From positions 1-48,595 of the forward strand of contig PKTT01000059.1 in the NCBI GenBank assembly GCA_002869015.1: a DNA stretch of 48,595 bases, given 5' to 3'. Shown one piece after another: positions 1 through 8,128 of the stretch. The notes below the pieces were generated by a model. It had not been told where the DNA came from. It saw only the letters and a list, made by a program, of their open reading frames with translations, and ran no database searches. Position numbers and translations under genes: made by a program. The DNA comes from Deltaproteobacteria bacterium (lineage in GTDB: Bacteria; Desulfobacterota; Deferrisomatia; Deferrisomatales; BM512). The stretch's first letter is position 1; the number at the start of each line of letters is the position of its first letter.

Positions 1-12
1 CCATCGCTTCGT

Positions 13-99
13 GCCGAAGTGGCGGAATTGGTAGACGCGCTAGGTTCAGGGTCTAGTGGGTTAACGCCCGTGCTGGTTCGAGTCCAGTCTTCGGCACCA
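13..99 (+). tRNA. tRNA-Leu, anticodon CAG
   Basis: An 87-nt class II tRNA. The acceptor stem GCCGAAG (13-19) pairs with CTTCGGC (89-95), followed by discriminator A and an encoded CCA at 97-99. The D-loop, a long variable arm and the T-loop GGTTCGAGTCC are all present. The anticodon loop TTCAGGG places CAG at 47-49, which reads CUG leucine codons. The long variable arm and the A discriminator both fit leucine. Confidence 0.96.
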
Positions 100-110
100 C
101 AATAATAGCA

Positions 111-146
111 AAGGGTTACGCGATTACGCGTAACCCTTTTGTTTTT
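111..146 (+). terminator. Rho-independent terminator after tRNA-Leu
   Basis: A perfect 12-bp stem AAGGGTTACGCG (111-122) pairs with 127-138 around an ATTA loop and is followed by a T-rich tract. It lies 12 bases after the tRNA and ends its transcript. Confidence 0.9.
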
Positions 147-259
147 CATGGTAGAATCTACGATATTAAAAATTTCTCAAATTAATCGCTTTTTTCTTAC
201 ATCCTGCTATATCAATCTTAGATAAATCAATATCTTTAATAATCTTATAGGATGAGCAG

Positions 260-784
260 ATGAAAAGACCCCTTTCTTTCATTGGCCTGTTTGCCTGCCT
301 TACACTTTTCTTTTCGTGTGCAAGCTCACCAAATAACAACTTAAAAACTGCTGATCATGTCGATTTACAGCGGTATATGGGCAAATGGTACGAGATCGCA
401 AGGTATGAACACCCTTTCCAGGTGGGCTGCGTCAACTCAACTGCAACTTACACCTTGCTGGATAACGGCAAAGTAGAAGTATTAAATGAATGCGATAATC
501 CAACCAAGAAAGACGGGCATGACAAAGCCGTGGGCAAAGCTTGGGTGGTTGATGAAAAGACAAATTCAAAGCTAAAGGTTAGCTTCTTTTGGCCCTTCCG
601 AGGTGATTACTGGATAATTGATTTAGGAAAAAATTACGAATATTCAGTCGTTTCAGATCCTTCTATGGAATATCTATGGATTTTATCCAGAACTCCACAA
701 ATGCCTGAAACCACATTGGCCAAAATCTTGGATAACCTTCAATCATTAGGATTTAACCTTGACCTGCTCGTATTCAACAAGTGA
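260..784 (+). CDS. blc: Outer-membrane lipocalin lipoprotein (Blc-like)
   Basis: A bacterial lipocalin of 174 aa, close to the usual Blc length. The N-terminus is a lipoprotein signal peptide with lipobox FFSC (Cys at about residue 20). The lipocalin signature follows at about 36-50 (DLQRYMGKWYEIARYEHPF, containing the GxW motif), then further barrel strands. Family members bind lysophospholipids or fatty acids at the outer membrane and are linked to envelope stress. The start is ATG with an AGGA-type ribosome site about 8 bases upstream. The next gene starts 7 bases after the stop, so the two are probably cotranscribed. No promoter was recognised. Confidence 0.9.
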   Translation: MKRPLSFIGLFACLTLFFSCASSPNNNLKTADHVDLQRYMGKWYEIARYEHPFQVGCVNSTATYTLLDNGKVEVLNECDNPTKKDGHDKAVGKAWVVDEKTNSKLKVSFFWPFRGDYWIIDLGKNYEYSVVSDPSMEYLWILSRTPQMPETTLAKILDNLQSLGFNLDLLVFNK

Positions 785-791
785 GGTGAAG

Positions 792-1178
792 ATGTCTTCT
801 CTAGAGAATTGGAAATCATATTTTAATAGCCACATTGGCCTGGGTTTTTTGTCAACAGCTAACGCTTCAGGCAAAGTGAATACGGCAGTATATGCCAGGC
901 CTCATGTTCAGATAAATGGCGACTTTGCCTTTATAATGAATGATAGGCGGTCTTTCGCAAACGTCAGCGAAAATCCTTTTGCCGTTTATGCTTTCATTGA
1001 AAGCAATTCATCAGGATATCGGTTCTATTTGAAAAGAGAAGTTGTTCTAACTGAAGGGATTCTTTACGACGTTGTTTTGTCCGAGAGTAGAAAACCACCG
1101 CACATTCAGGATAGTGGTAAAGATAAGTATGTTGTTCTCTTTAAGCTTACTGAGGTTCGCCCTTTGGTTGGGGAATAA
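792..1178 (+). CDS. Pyridoxamine 5'-phosphate oxidase-like flavin-binding family protein
   Basis: A 128-aa protein with a split-barrel PNPOx-like pattern: an N-terminal 'LGFLSTANASGKVNTAVYA' strand pair, 'FAFIMNDRRSFANVSENP' typical of the family, and a C-terminal strand. These small proteins usually bind FMN or F420, but the substrate cannot be told from sequence. The ATG at 792 was chosen because GAGGTGAAG lies directly before it. An in-frame TTG/ATG-type extension back to 759 would overlap the lipocalin gene and has no ribosome site. It follows the lipocalin gene by 7 bases. Confidence 0.75.
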   Translation: MSSLENWKSYFNSHIGLGFLSTANASGKVNTAVYARPHVQINGDFAFIMNDRRSFANVSENPFAVYAFIESNSSGYRFYLKREVVLTEGILYDVVLSESRKPPHIQDSGKDKYVVLFKLTEVRPLVGE

Positions 1179-1243
1179 TATGAGATAGTAAATATTCTCA
1201 TTTGTTCAAAGTTGCTGAAAAAACATCTTTTAACTGCCGCCTT

Positions 1244-1444
1244 CTATCCAATCCAACCCTTTATTTGTCCTTCGTCCCGACCCAGAAGAATTGATTATGG
1301 GCCAAGCCACGAAGCATTCAGGGTAAATAAAGCGACCTCAGGTTCAGACTCCAGCTTAGGGAATGAAAGCCCACTCGCACATAAGTCAACAGAACGATTC
1401 ATATCAGAAACACTCAAGGGCATCATGCTAATTCTAGGTTTCAT
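1244..1444 (-). pseudogene. Truncated VOC/glyoxalase-family gene remnant
   Basis: Reading the minus strand from ATG at 1442-1444 gives the typical start of a small glyoxalase/bleomycin-resistance (VOC) protein: KPRISMMPLSVSDMNRSV, then GLSFPKLESEPEVALFTLN and ASWLGP. A TAA follows at 1295-1297, and the same frame continues for 16 codons to a TAG at 1244-1246. Family members are about 125-140 aa, so roughly half the gene is missing as well. It lies 25 bases downstream of the DUF1499 gene on the same strand, so both were probably one operon. The family call rests on residue pattern only. Confidence 0.6.
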
Positions 1445-1469
1445 GATATCTTTACCCTTAGCTTCATTT

Positions 1470-1885
1470 TCAAGGCTTTGAATGAAATAACCATGCTATT
1501 TTCTTGTACCTCTTTTTATTTACACCGAAGTCAAAATACCCCACACGTGAGGCCGAGCGGAGATGCAGAAGCTTCTCTCTCTTATCCATACGTAGCTCTA
1601 AATCATCAACAAAGTGAAATATCGCGCTGGTGAAAGTGGCCCAAAGATAGCCATTATCTTCACTTTCTATCTTTCCACCGACATCTATAACCGCCTCTTT
1701 TGCACGCGCCCATGCTTCTTCAGGAGAGTCATTAAAGGTTAATGGAGGCGTAGGAGGTTTCTCCCCCTCTGTAATAACGCAGTTGGGTGATTCGGGGCAT
1801 CCACTCAATTTCCCATCGACAAGGCCATTAGGTTTATGACCCGTGATGAGCAGCCAATTAGCAGAAATACCGTTATCGATGACAT
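1470..1885 (-). CDS. DUF1499-family lipoprotein, apparent frameshift in the signal peptide region
   Basis: The main frame (open from about 1890 to 1470) contains NGLVDGKLSGCPESPNCV, the hallmark N-terminus of DUF1499 proteins, followed by a domain ending in KIAWLFHSKP. No good start codon lies in this frame; the first candidate is TTG at 1808, inside the conserved motif. In the -1/+2 frame there is ATG at 1883-1885, with GGGGAGG just upstream, encoding a perfect short lipoprotein signal MSSITVFLLIGCSS with lipobox LIGC. The two parts join if a one-base change is assumed near 1838-1845, at the CACGGG run. The joined product would be about 138 aa. Function of DUF1499 is unknown. The gene is either a recent pseudogene or contains a sequence error. 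Confidence 0.7.
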
Positions 1886-1896
1886 TAAACCTCCCC

Positions 1897-2174
1897 GAAT
1901 ATTCAAGTTATCAACCTCTTCAGTGCTGGTGCCACGTCTTGGCCTTTACGAACTAGCAAAGACATTCTAAAGCTCTCATTACATGAAATACTAAACCACT
2001 TCCCCTAAAAGTCATTTTTGAAGACATGGTTTTTCCGCTCTTTTTCTTGTGAAAGCAACGCATCAATAATAGGATGCGGTTTCCAAAGTATTTATGCTCA
2101 TATACTTTTCATCAGGAGTCACCACGGTTCCAGCATCTAAATAACCAGCAATTGGTTCCTGAGAGAAAGGCATC
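1897..2174 (-). pseudogene. Decayed coding remnant, family not recognised
   Basis: The minus strand carries protein-like stretches in shifting frames: from ATG at about 2174 [20 protein letters not shown], then after a frame change PIIDALLSQEKERKNHVF, then after a stop and another shift MSLLVRKGQDVAPALKRLIT ending near 1905. The order and tight packing suggest one small gene of about 90 aa broken by at least two frameshifts. It sits directly upstream of the DUF1499 gene on the same strand. I do not recognise the family. The stretch could also be chance open frame. Confidence 0.35.
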
Positions 2175-2177
2175 ATA

Positions 2178-3131
2178 TTGAAACTTCAAGAATCTAGAAA
2201 AAAAATATTGGTAACGGGGGGCGCCGGCTTCCTGGGCTCTCACCTATGCGAGAAGTTACTTGCTAATGGGCACGATGTCTTATGTGTAGACAATTTCTAC
2301 ACGGGCCAAAAGAGCAATATTTCAAGCCTCATCGGGAACCCCTATTTCGAGGTACTTCGACACGATGTCTGCTTTCCACTCTATGTGGAGGTCGATGAGA
2401 TATTCAACCTTGCGTGCCCCGCCTCTCCTGTTCACTACCAGTTTGACCCGGTGCAAACGACAAAGGTCAGTGTACACGGGGCTATAAACATGCTTGGCCT
2501 GGCTAAGAGAACGAAGGCGAAGATACTCCAGGCGTCGACGAGTGAAGTTTACGGCGACCCTGAAGTTCACCCCCAAACGGAGGATTACTGGGGAAAAGTA
2601 AACCCCATAGGGATACGCTCCTGTTATGACGAGGGAAAACGTTGCGCTGAAACGCTCTTCTTCGACTATAGGCGTCAGCACCAACTTGGCATAAAGGTTG
2701 CTCGCATTTTCAACACTTACGGCCCCCGCATGCAGGTTAACGATGGTCGTGTGGTATCCAATTTCATAGTACAGGCGCTAAAAGGCGAAGATATAACCAT
2801 TTACGGCGATGGTTCACAAACGCGCTCTTTTTGTTACGTTGATGACCTTATCGAAGGGCTGGTGGGCTTAATGAACACACCCCACGAGACCACGGGCCCT
2901 ATAAATCTGGGCAACCCAAACGAATTTACGATAAAGGAGCTTGCCGAAGCAATTATTGAGCTCACAGGCACTCGCTCCGAGTTGGTCTTTATGCCTCTGC
3001 CATCCGATGACCCTCGTCAACGCCAGCCTGATATATCCCTTGCCAAACGCGAACTTGGATGGGAGCCAAAGGTCCAACTGCGTCAAGGGCTTGTAAAAAC
3101 TGTCGAATATTTTGACAGCATCCTGAAGTAA
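2178..3131 (+). CDS. UDP-glucuronate decarboxylase (UDP-xylose synthase)-type SDR epimerase
   Basis: An extended short-chain dehydrogenase of 317 aa. The NAD-binding GGAGFLGSH is at about 14-22, the substrate-site TSEVYGDP at 121-128, and the catalytic Tyr150/Lys154 sit in CYDEGKR. The [10 protein letters not shown] block and RSFCYVDDL are typical of UDP-GlcA decarboxylases (UXS/RmlB-like), which oxidise and decarboxylate UDP-GlcA to UDP-xylose for surface glycans. A dTDP-glucose 4,6-dehydratase is the main alternative but fits the motifs less well. The start is TTG, 7 bases after GAGAGAAAGG; no ATG is in a usable position. It begins a plus-strand run with a glycosyltransferase 10 bases downstream, consistent with nucleotide-sugar supply. 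Confidence 0.88.
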   Translation: MKLQESRKKILVTGGAGFLGSHLCEKLLANGHDVLCVDNFYTGQKSNISSLIGNPYFEVLRHDVCFPLYVEVDEIFNLACPASPVHYQFDPVQTTKVSVHGAINMLGLAKRTKAKILQASTSEVYGDPEVHPQTEDYWGKVNPIGIRSCYDEGKRCAETLFFDYRRQHQLGIKVARIFNTYGPRMQVNDGRVVSNFIVQALKGEDITIYGDGSQTRSFCYVDDLIEGLVGLMNTPHETTGPINLGNPNEFTIKELAEAIIELTGTRSELVFMPLPSDDPRQRQPDISLAKRELGWEPKVQLRQGLVKTVEYFDSILK

Positions 3132-3141
3132 CTGGTGACCC

Positions 3142-3987
3142 ATGCCGCTTCAAATTAACCTTTCCGGGCTACCCCTAAACCTGATTCAGGCGCTCCGTGT
3201 CTCCCACGCTCTAATGGAGGCTGATGGACTTGAAGTTTATGTGCCTAAAGATGAGTCCCCGAAGTTCACCTTTCTAAAAAAATACTTCGACTTCAATTTC
3301 AAGAGCGGGGAGCTTGGGGCGTCTCTAGCGGGACTGATAGAGATTGACCATGAAGGCCCGCAAGTTAGGGTGGGCGAGCTTTCGCGGCCGCTTGTCTTTC
3401 CACAGGGTATATTCAACCGTTGCCGGCAGATGTGGAGTGAGGAGCGGGAAGTCCGCATATTCTTTAGCGGTCTGATGACTGACCAACGCCTTGAAGCACT
3501 GAGCGCCTGGGGAGAGCGCTGGTATCCAGAGAAGAAGATGGATTGGGGGAGCCTTAAAAGGATCAAAAGAAGTAGGCTGCAAAAGATTCTGGGCAGGCGG
3601 CCAAAAGCACCGACAATAACAGCTGTGTCAGACGATATTTCCATCTGGAGCTCTGAAAAGGGGCGGCATTTCCCTGTTAAGGCTTGGGATGAGGAGTATT
3701 TCAGAATGCTCTCAAAAGCCCAATTCGTGCTCTGCCCAAATGGAGACTTCATCTGGACCTATCGTTTCTTTGAATCAGCGATGTGCGGCGCTATGCCAAT
3801 AATCGAAGATGAGTGCACCCATTACGATGGCTTTCACTTTTTTCGGATGGGCGATGACCCCAAAACCTTCATCTGGGATCAAAATAAGGCCTTTGAAAAC
3901 TTCGAAAGATGCAGAACCCTCTTGACCATACCAAAAGAGGATTTCACAGCTGAATTGGACCGTCAAATATCTCTTGCAAAGCCCTAA
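3142..3987 (+). CDS. Exostosin (GT47)-like glycosyltransferase-fold protein
   Basis: A 281-aa protein with no signal peptide. The C-terminal third has the exostosin-like signature at about 191-222: SKAQFVLCPNGD, then YRFFESAMCGAMPII. This resembles the nucleotide-sugar-binding half of GT47 and related GT-B enzymes. The N-terminal half shows no motif I can name. It follows the UDP-xylose synthase-like gene by 10 bases and is probably cotranscribed, so it may use the sugar made by that enzyme; this is inference. The start is ATG with a weak GGTGA ribosome site. It is shorter than typical two-domain GT-B proteins (about 350-400 aa), so the N-terminal domain may be reduced. Confidence 0.6.
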   Translation: MPLQINLSGLPLNLIQALRVSHALMEADGLEVYVPKDESPKFTFLKKYFDFNFKSGELGASLAGLIEIDHEGPQVRVGELSRPLVFPQGIFNRCRQMWSEEREVRIFFSGLMTDQRLEALSAWGERWYPEKKMDWGSLKRIKRSRLQKILGRRPKAPTITAVSDDISIWSSEKGRHFPVKAWDEEYFRMLSKAQFVLCPNGDFIWTYRFFESAMCGAMPIIEDECTHYDGFHFFRMGDDPKTFIWDQNKAFENFERCRTLLTIPKEDFTAELDRQISLAKP

Positions 3988-4127
3988 AGGGAAAGATCCG
4001 AGCCAACAACTTTAGTCAAATTTGCTATTCCCGATACAAGTATGTATCATTTAACCTTCTTAAACCTTATTTGTATTGGAGGAGTTTTGTTTTGCAAGTC
4101 CGGCCGTTGCGCCGCCGACAAACAAAT

Positions 4128-4484
4128 TCATGCAGTGTCCCCTGAAAAATCTTCTTGGAATGAAAAATACCCCTGCGCAAAACCTATCTTTAACGCTGTA
4201 ATTTCTATCCCTACACTCTTCGATCTTCCCTGAAACACCGCACCACTTAAATTTTTGGCGTTGGAGCTTAGCTTGACCATTTTCAAGCTAATTTGATCAA
4301 TTGCGCTCAACGCCTCGAAATCTCTCGCATTATTTAAAATTTTAAAGAGAAGCACTTCGTAGTCTCCATGATTTGGCATATGCATCAAATACTCTTGAAA
4401 AAGAGAGAAAAGCTGAGCGCCTCCGCAGGAGGCAAGAGAGAAAAAGCAGAACGCAATAGCTATAAACGAACCCTTTGCCCGGCC
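4128..4484 (-). pseudogene. Possible lipoprotein gene lacking a start codon
   Basis: On the minus strand an open frame runs from just after TAA (4485-4487) to TGA at 4128. Its first residues, KGSFIAIAFCFFSLASC, look exactly like a lipoprotein signal peptide with lipobox LASC (Cys codon 4425-4427), then about 95 further residues. There is no ATG, GTG or TTG before the signal sequence; the first TTG, near 4388, would remove it. So the start seems mutated, or the frame is coincidental. The stretch is AT-rich and no family is recognised. The rest of the 534-base gap between the flanking plus-strand genes holds only an inverted repeat GCCTCCGCAGGAGGC (about 4419-4433) and the promoter region of the next gene. 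Confidence 0.3.
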
Positions 4485-4521
4485 TTAGTAATTAATAAAA
4501 AAAGATAAGAGGAGAATCTTT

Positions 4522-6147
4522 GTGTGCACCATTTGTGGTCATTTTAAAAAAGAAGGCAAGATGAAATGTAACGACATATACGACATGCTTGCCAAAATGA
4601 CCCATCGCGGCCCCGACCACCACGGGATTTATGCCGATGGGAAGATCAAAAGGGCAAAAGAGCTTGAAGGTTTAAAAGATGCAGCGCTAACACCTTCTCG
4701 CATAGCTCTAGGCCATTCACGCCTTACCATTATAGGGCAGGGCGCTGAAACGCAGCCTTACGAATCATGCGACGGCAAGCTCGTGCTAATTCACAATGGA
4801 GAAATATACAACTACCAGAAGCTCAGGACACTCCTTCAGGGCGAGCACAATCTAAAGACAACCAGCGACAGCGAGGTGATTGTCCACCTATTGGAAGAGA
4901 CCTACAGGGGGGATTTGCTTAACGCGGTTAAGAGAATAATCGGCCTCCTCGACGGCATGTACACCCTCGCGGTAACGGATGGGCGCTCGGTAGTTGTGGC
5001 CCGCGACCCTGTTGGGAAGAAACCTCTCTATTTTCTTGAACGTGAGGATGTCACCTTTTTTGCCTCTGAGAAAAAGGCTCTGTGGAATGACACGGATAAA
5101 CCCAGAAGGCTTATGCCGGGTGAATTGCTGCATCTTAGCGGCAATGAAGTTTCAGTGCATCAAGGGTTCCCCTTACAGTTGCCACAGATTGATATTACTG
5201 ACTTCAGGGAAGCCGTAGACCTCTACAAAGATGTCCTAACAAAGGCAATTGAAAAACGCTTATCCGGTTTAGACAGTATGCCCTTAGGCGTTATCTTTTC
5301 CGGCGGGATAGATTCCGTCCTTGTAGCAAAACTCTTACAGCAACAGGGTCGAAATATTTTTTGCTACTGCACGGGGACGGAAAATTCCGGCGACATTATC
5401 GCCGCTAAGGAAGTAGCTGAGGACCTAGGGCTTCCCTTAAAGACAAAGATCATTGACGAAGAGTTGGTCGAAAAACTACTGCCTACAATAATCCGTGAGG
5501 TTGAAGAGGGTGGGCTTTTACAGGTCGAAGTTGCAATCCCGATGTATCTTGCTACGCAGATGGGCTCCGAAGATGGCATAAGGGTCATGTTCACCGGGCA
5601 AGCGGCTGATGAGATTTGGGCGGGATATCCCTGGTACACTGACGTGATTGAAGAGGATGGATATCTGCGCCTGCATGAAAAATTGTGGGAGGATCTAAAC
5701 TACCTTTACACCGACACCCTTGAACGTGAGGATAAGCTGACTATGGCGCACAGCGTTGAACTCCGCGCACCATATCTCGACAGGGATGTCGTCCAACTTT
5801 CAATGCGGGTATCACCAAAGCTAAAAATTCAGGGCATTAACGATGATTTTAGAAAGCGTGTTCACAGACAGGCTGCCGTAGAACTAGGCGTTCCCCCATA
5901 TCTCTCCTATCGAATCAAAGACCCTGCCCAGACAGGCTCCGGTATACATGGAATCATCCAGGAGATTGCAATAAATCGCATAGGTGAAACAGACGCCAAT
6001 CTTGTAAAGCAAAACATCGCAAGAGATAAGGGTAGCCTATACCGTTATGGGGATGAGGAGTACGGCAAAGATCTCACCCGCACGATGCTGCAACAAATCG
6101 AAGACAAGGTGCGAAAAGAGTTCACTGTTCCATTTCTGAACGTTTAA
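4522..6147 (+). CDS. asnB: Asparagine synthetase-like glutamine amidotransferase
   Basis: A 541-aa two-domain enzyme. The class II glutaminase domain begins with the nucleophile Cys2 (GTG start, then TGC), and includes RGPDHHG (29-35) and HNGEIYNY (91-98). The synthetase domain carries the PP-loop SGGIDS at 260-265. The C-terminus has the usual DREDK-type helix (EREDKLTMAHSVELRAPYLD, near 395-420), where asparagine synthetases bind aspartyl-AMP. It would transfer glutamine nitrogen to aspartate or to another carboxylate. The start is fixed by the Cys that must be residue 2 and by AGAGGAGA upstream. Because sugar genes precede it and an amidase follows, a role in amidating a surface sugar acid, like WbpS-type enzymes, is a possible alternative. 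Confidence 0.85.
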   Translation: MCTICGHFKKEGKMKCNDIYDMLAKMTHRGPDHHGIYADGKIKRAKELEGLKDAALTPSRIALGHSRLTIIGQGAETQPYESCDGKLVLIHNGEIYNYQKLRTLLQGEHNLKTTSDSEVIVHLLEETYRGDLLNAVKRIIGLLDGMYTLAVTDGRSVVVARDPVGKKPLYFLEREDVTFFASEKKALWNDTDKPRRLMPGELLHLSGNEVSVHQGFPLQLPQIDITDFREAVDLYKDVLTKAIEKRLSGLDSMPLGVIFSGGIDSVLVAKLLQQQGRNIFCYCTGTENSGDIIAAKEVAEDLGLPLKTKIIDEELVEKLLPTIIREVEEGGLLQVEVAIPMYLATQMGSEDGIRVMFTGQAADEIWAGYPWYTDVIEEDGYLRLHEKLWEDLNYLYTDTLEREDKLTMAHSVELRAPYLDRDVVQLSMRVSPKLKIQGINDDFRKRVHRQAAVELGVPPYLSYRIKDPAQTGSGIHGIIQEIAINRIGETDANLVKQNIARDKGSLYRYGDEEYGKDLTRTMLQQIEDKVRKEFTVPFLNV

Positions 6148-6156
6148 AGGATATTG

Positions 6157-6984
6157 ATGCCTCGGAAGCTTTCAATATGTATAGCCCAAATTAATTACAG
6201 CTCACCCTCCATAGGTGAACATTTAGAACGTATTAAGGGCATCATCAACCGCAATAAGGAAGCTGACCTAATTGTTTTCCCTGAGCTTATACTTCACGGG
6301 CACCCATCTCAGGAGAGCCCAGAGGGATTACTTTACCGGAAAGCCAAGGTCGTTTACGGAGGGATAAGCACCAAGCTTTACTCATTTATACGCGAAAAAA
6401 ATGCAAGGGTGATCTTTGGGCAAATCCAGAGAAAGGGTGATGATATATACAACGTAGCCACTTACGTCGACAGAAACTCTGTTCAGCACTATGTAAAAAC
6501 CCACGTGCATTGGACGGAGCATTTCACCCCCGGCAATAGGCTCAAGGTCTTTGAGACTCCATTCGGCCAGATCGGGATAAATATCTGCTTCGATTCTGCA
6601 TTTTCTGAAGTGTGGCGCAATATCGCCCTGAAAGGGCCTGAAATTATAGTTAACATTTCCGCCGTTCCCGCCCACTTCCCATCTTCTTATGTTCACAGGC
6701 GCATGGCGGGGGCGGCCTTGGATAATCAGGTTTTCGTCATTTTCGCTAATCGCGCCGCGCCGGCTTTTGGGGGCAAAAGTTCTATTTTTAACCCCAAAGG
6801 TGAGAGAATACTGTCATTCGGCACCAGTGAGGTTATCCGAACTGCAAATATCGACCTGGATGAGGTTTGCGCTTGGCGTAAGGAGGAGGCTGTGTGGAAG
6901 AACCGTAGACCGGGACTTTACCGGAAAAGCGCCCAACGAAATCTGATCGAACCCTTGAATTCAACTAAAATAAATAGCTGCTGA
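6157..6984 (+). CDS. Carbon-nitrogen hydrolase (nitrilase superfamily)
   Basis: A 275-aa amidase with the complete nitrilase triad: Glu43 in FPELILHGHP, Lys114 in YVKTHVHW, Cys144 in INICFDSAFSE. Members hydrolyse or transfer amide groups (for example aliphatic amidase, omega-amidase or N-carbamoyl hydrolase); the substrate is not evident. ATG at 6157 is preferred over TTG at 6154 because AAAGG is six bases upstream. It starts 9 bases after the asparagine synthetase-like gene, so the two are almost certainly cotranscribed. Similar fusions of nitrilase and ATP-amidotransferase domains (glutamine-dependent NAD synthetase) show ammonia coupling, but here the amidotransferase has its own glutaminase. 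Confidence 0.85.
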   Translation: MPRKLSICIAQINYSSPSIGEHLERIKGIINRNKEADLIVFPELILHGHPSQESPEGLLYRKAKVVYGGISTKLYSFIREKNARVIFGQIQRKGDDIYNVATYVDRNSVQHYVKTHVHWTEHFTPGNRLKVFETPFGQIGINICFDSAFSEVWRNIALKGPEIIVNISAVPAHFPSSYVHRRMAGAALDNQVFVIFANRAAPAFGGKSSIFNPKGERILSFGTSEVIRTANIDLDEVCAWRKEEAVWKNRRPGLYRKSAQRNLIEPLNSTKINSC

Positions 6985-6986
6985 CC

Positions 6987-7211
6987 ATGAAGCCGAGTCC
7001 GACTTTACTGCGAGAATTGTTAGAGGCTGCTGACGGGTCAAATATCCATACCGTGCGAAACCTGGAAGTTGCGTACAAGGGCAATTGCAGATTATCAGAA
7101 AGGGGAAAGACAAAAAGTGTTCAGGTTAGGGCTCTGCGCATGGCGAAAAAAACAGAGATCCAAATCCGCCTCTTCCTAAAAGAAGTTGTAAAGCTGCGAA
7201 GCAAACCTTAA
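6987..7211 (+). CDS. Small basic hypothetical protein
   Basis: A 74-aa Lys/Arg-rich frame starting at an ATG only two bases after the nitrilase stop (TGACCATG), which suggests translational coupling. There is no clear ribosome site, signal peptide, transmembrane segment or cysteine motif. I do not recognise the family. The position at the end of the amidotransferase-nitrilase run is the only clue to function. It may be non-coding. The following 116 bases (7212-7327) show no feature. Confidence 0.4.
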   Translation: MKPSPTLLRELLEAADGSNIHTVRNLEVAYKGNCRLSERGKTKSVQVRALRMAKKTEIQIRLFLKEVVKLRSKP

Positions 7212-7327
7212 TTGCCCAAACAAAAGTAATTTACTTCCAATAAGTCTTTTGTAACTGACTGCGTTATCTCTGCGGTTAACTGCGGCCTCGATAAGCAATG
7301 CCTAATCACCGTTTAGTGTAACCTTCT

Positions 7328-8128
7328 CTAGCGGATGCCTACAGGGCAGGCAAATTCGCATTTGCGGCAATAACGCACCACTTCTCGGCTTGAGCCAACT
7401 TCCTCCCCATCAACCTCCTTGCTTTTGGCGATGTCCGCTTCCATCTGGAGATTGCAGAGCGAGCGGTTGTAGTTGCCGTCTCTTCCTGGCAACTTATCTA
7501 TGCCATATTTTTCAGACAGATAAAGCTTCTCATTGAAAGCATTACGGGGGCATGCTTTTCTACAGAAAGATTGGCACCCCCTACAGGGGTTAAAATCTAT
7601 CGGTGAAGTAGGCTCAAGCTCTATATCAGCGGCAAGCGCTCTTAACCTGACGCGCGGGCCGAGCTGAGGCGTAACTAGAAGGTTGGACTTTCCTATAATC
7701 CCAAGCCCGGCAATAACAGCGGCATCCTTTAAAAATAAACCGCCATGCTCAATGTGGTATGGAAGCATGCATGTACCTACGGAGTGCTCCTCTTTTAGCC
7801 ACTTGGCAACATTTTCAACAATTTCCATCAAAATTCTGTTGCCTCTTGTGCCACCGCTAAATCCAACCCGCCACCAATCAAGTGGCTCGTTATCCTCAGG
7901 ATGCTCAAGCGCCATAATTATTATTGAGCTGGCGCTTTTGGGCCACGTGAGAGAGGGTTTGCCCTCACCTTTTGAACCAACCCCGGTATAAGTGTCAAGC
8001 CGCTCAAAAATTGAATGGGAGGGGGAGCGCTTTAACTCCTCTATATTCACGACTCCAACTAGGTCGGCCCCGAACTCTTTTGTTTTTAAAATTATTTCAG
8101 ATGTGAATTCGTGAGGGGCATTAAACAA
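7328..8128 (-). CDS. QueG-like [4Fe-4S] iron-sulfur protein
   Basis: A 266-aa protein related to the epoxyqueuosine reductase/reductive dehalogenase family. The N-terminal part aligns by pattern (GADLVGVV; a GGLFLKDAAVIAGLGIIGKSN block at about 150-170, resembling the QueG 'aGlGw.GKn' region). Two ferredoxin-type clusters are at the C-terminus: CxxCxxxCxxxCP and CRKCEFACPVG. True QueG proteins are longer and have an extra C-terminal HEAT domain, absent here, so the reaction is unknown; it may be another corrinoid or flavin-dependent reductase. The start is TTG at 8126-8128, because an in-frame stop lies nine bases upstream. It overlaps by eight bases the end of the decayed phosphoesterase gene upstream, implying a former two-gene operon. 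Confidence 0.75.
   Translation of the reverse strand: MFNAPHEFTSEIILKTKEFGADLVGVVNIEELKRSPSHSIFERLDTYTGVGSKGEGKPSLTWPKSASSIIIMALEHPEDNEPLDWWRVGFSGGTRGNRILMEIVENVAKWLKEEHSVGTCMLPYHIEHGGLFLKDAAVIAGLGIIGKSNLLVTPQLGPRVRLRALAADIELEPTSPIDFNPCRGCQSFCRKACPRNAFNEKLYLSEKYGIDKLPGRDGNYNRSLCNLQMEADIAKSKEVDGEEVGSSREVVRYCRKCEFACPVGIR

Noticed and set aside
1212-1481. An 89-aa plus-strand open frame
   Set aside because: It lies antisense to the glyoxalase remnant and has no recognisable features; the minus-strand reading explains the region better.
4042-4233. A 63-aa plus-strand open frame in the gap before the amidotransferase
   Set aside because: No ribosome site, conserved pattern or neighbour logic; it overlaps a more plausible lipoprotein-like frame on the other strand.
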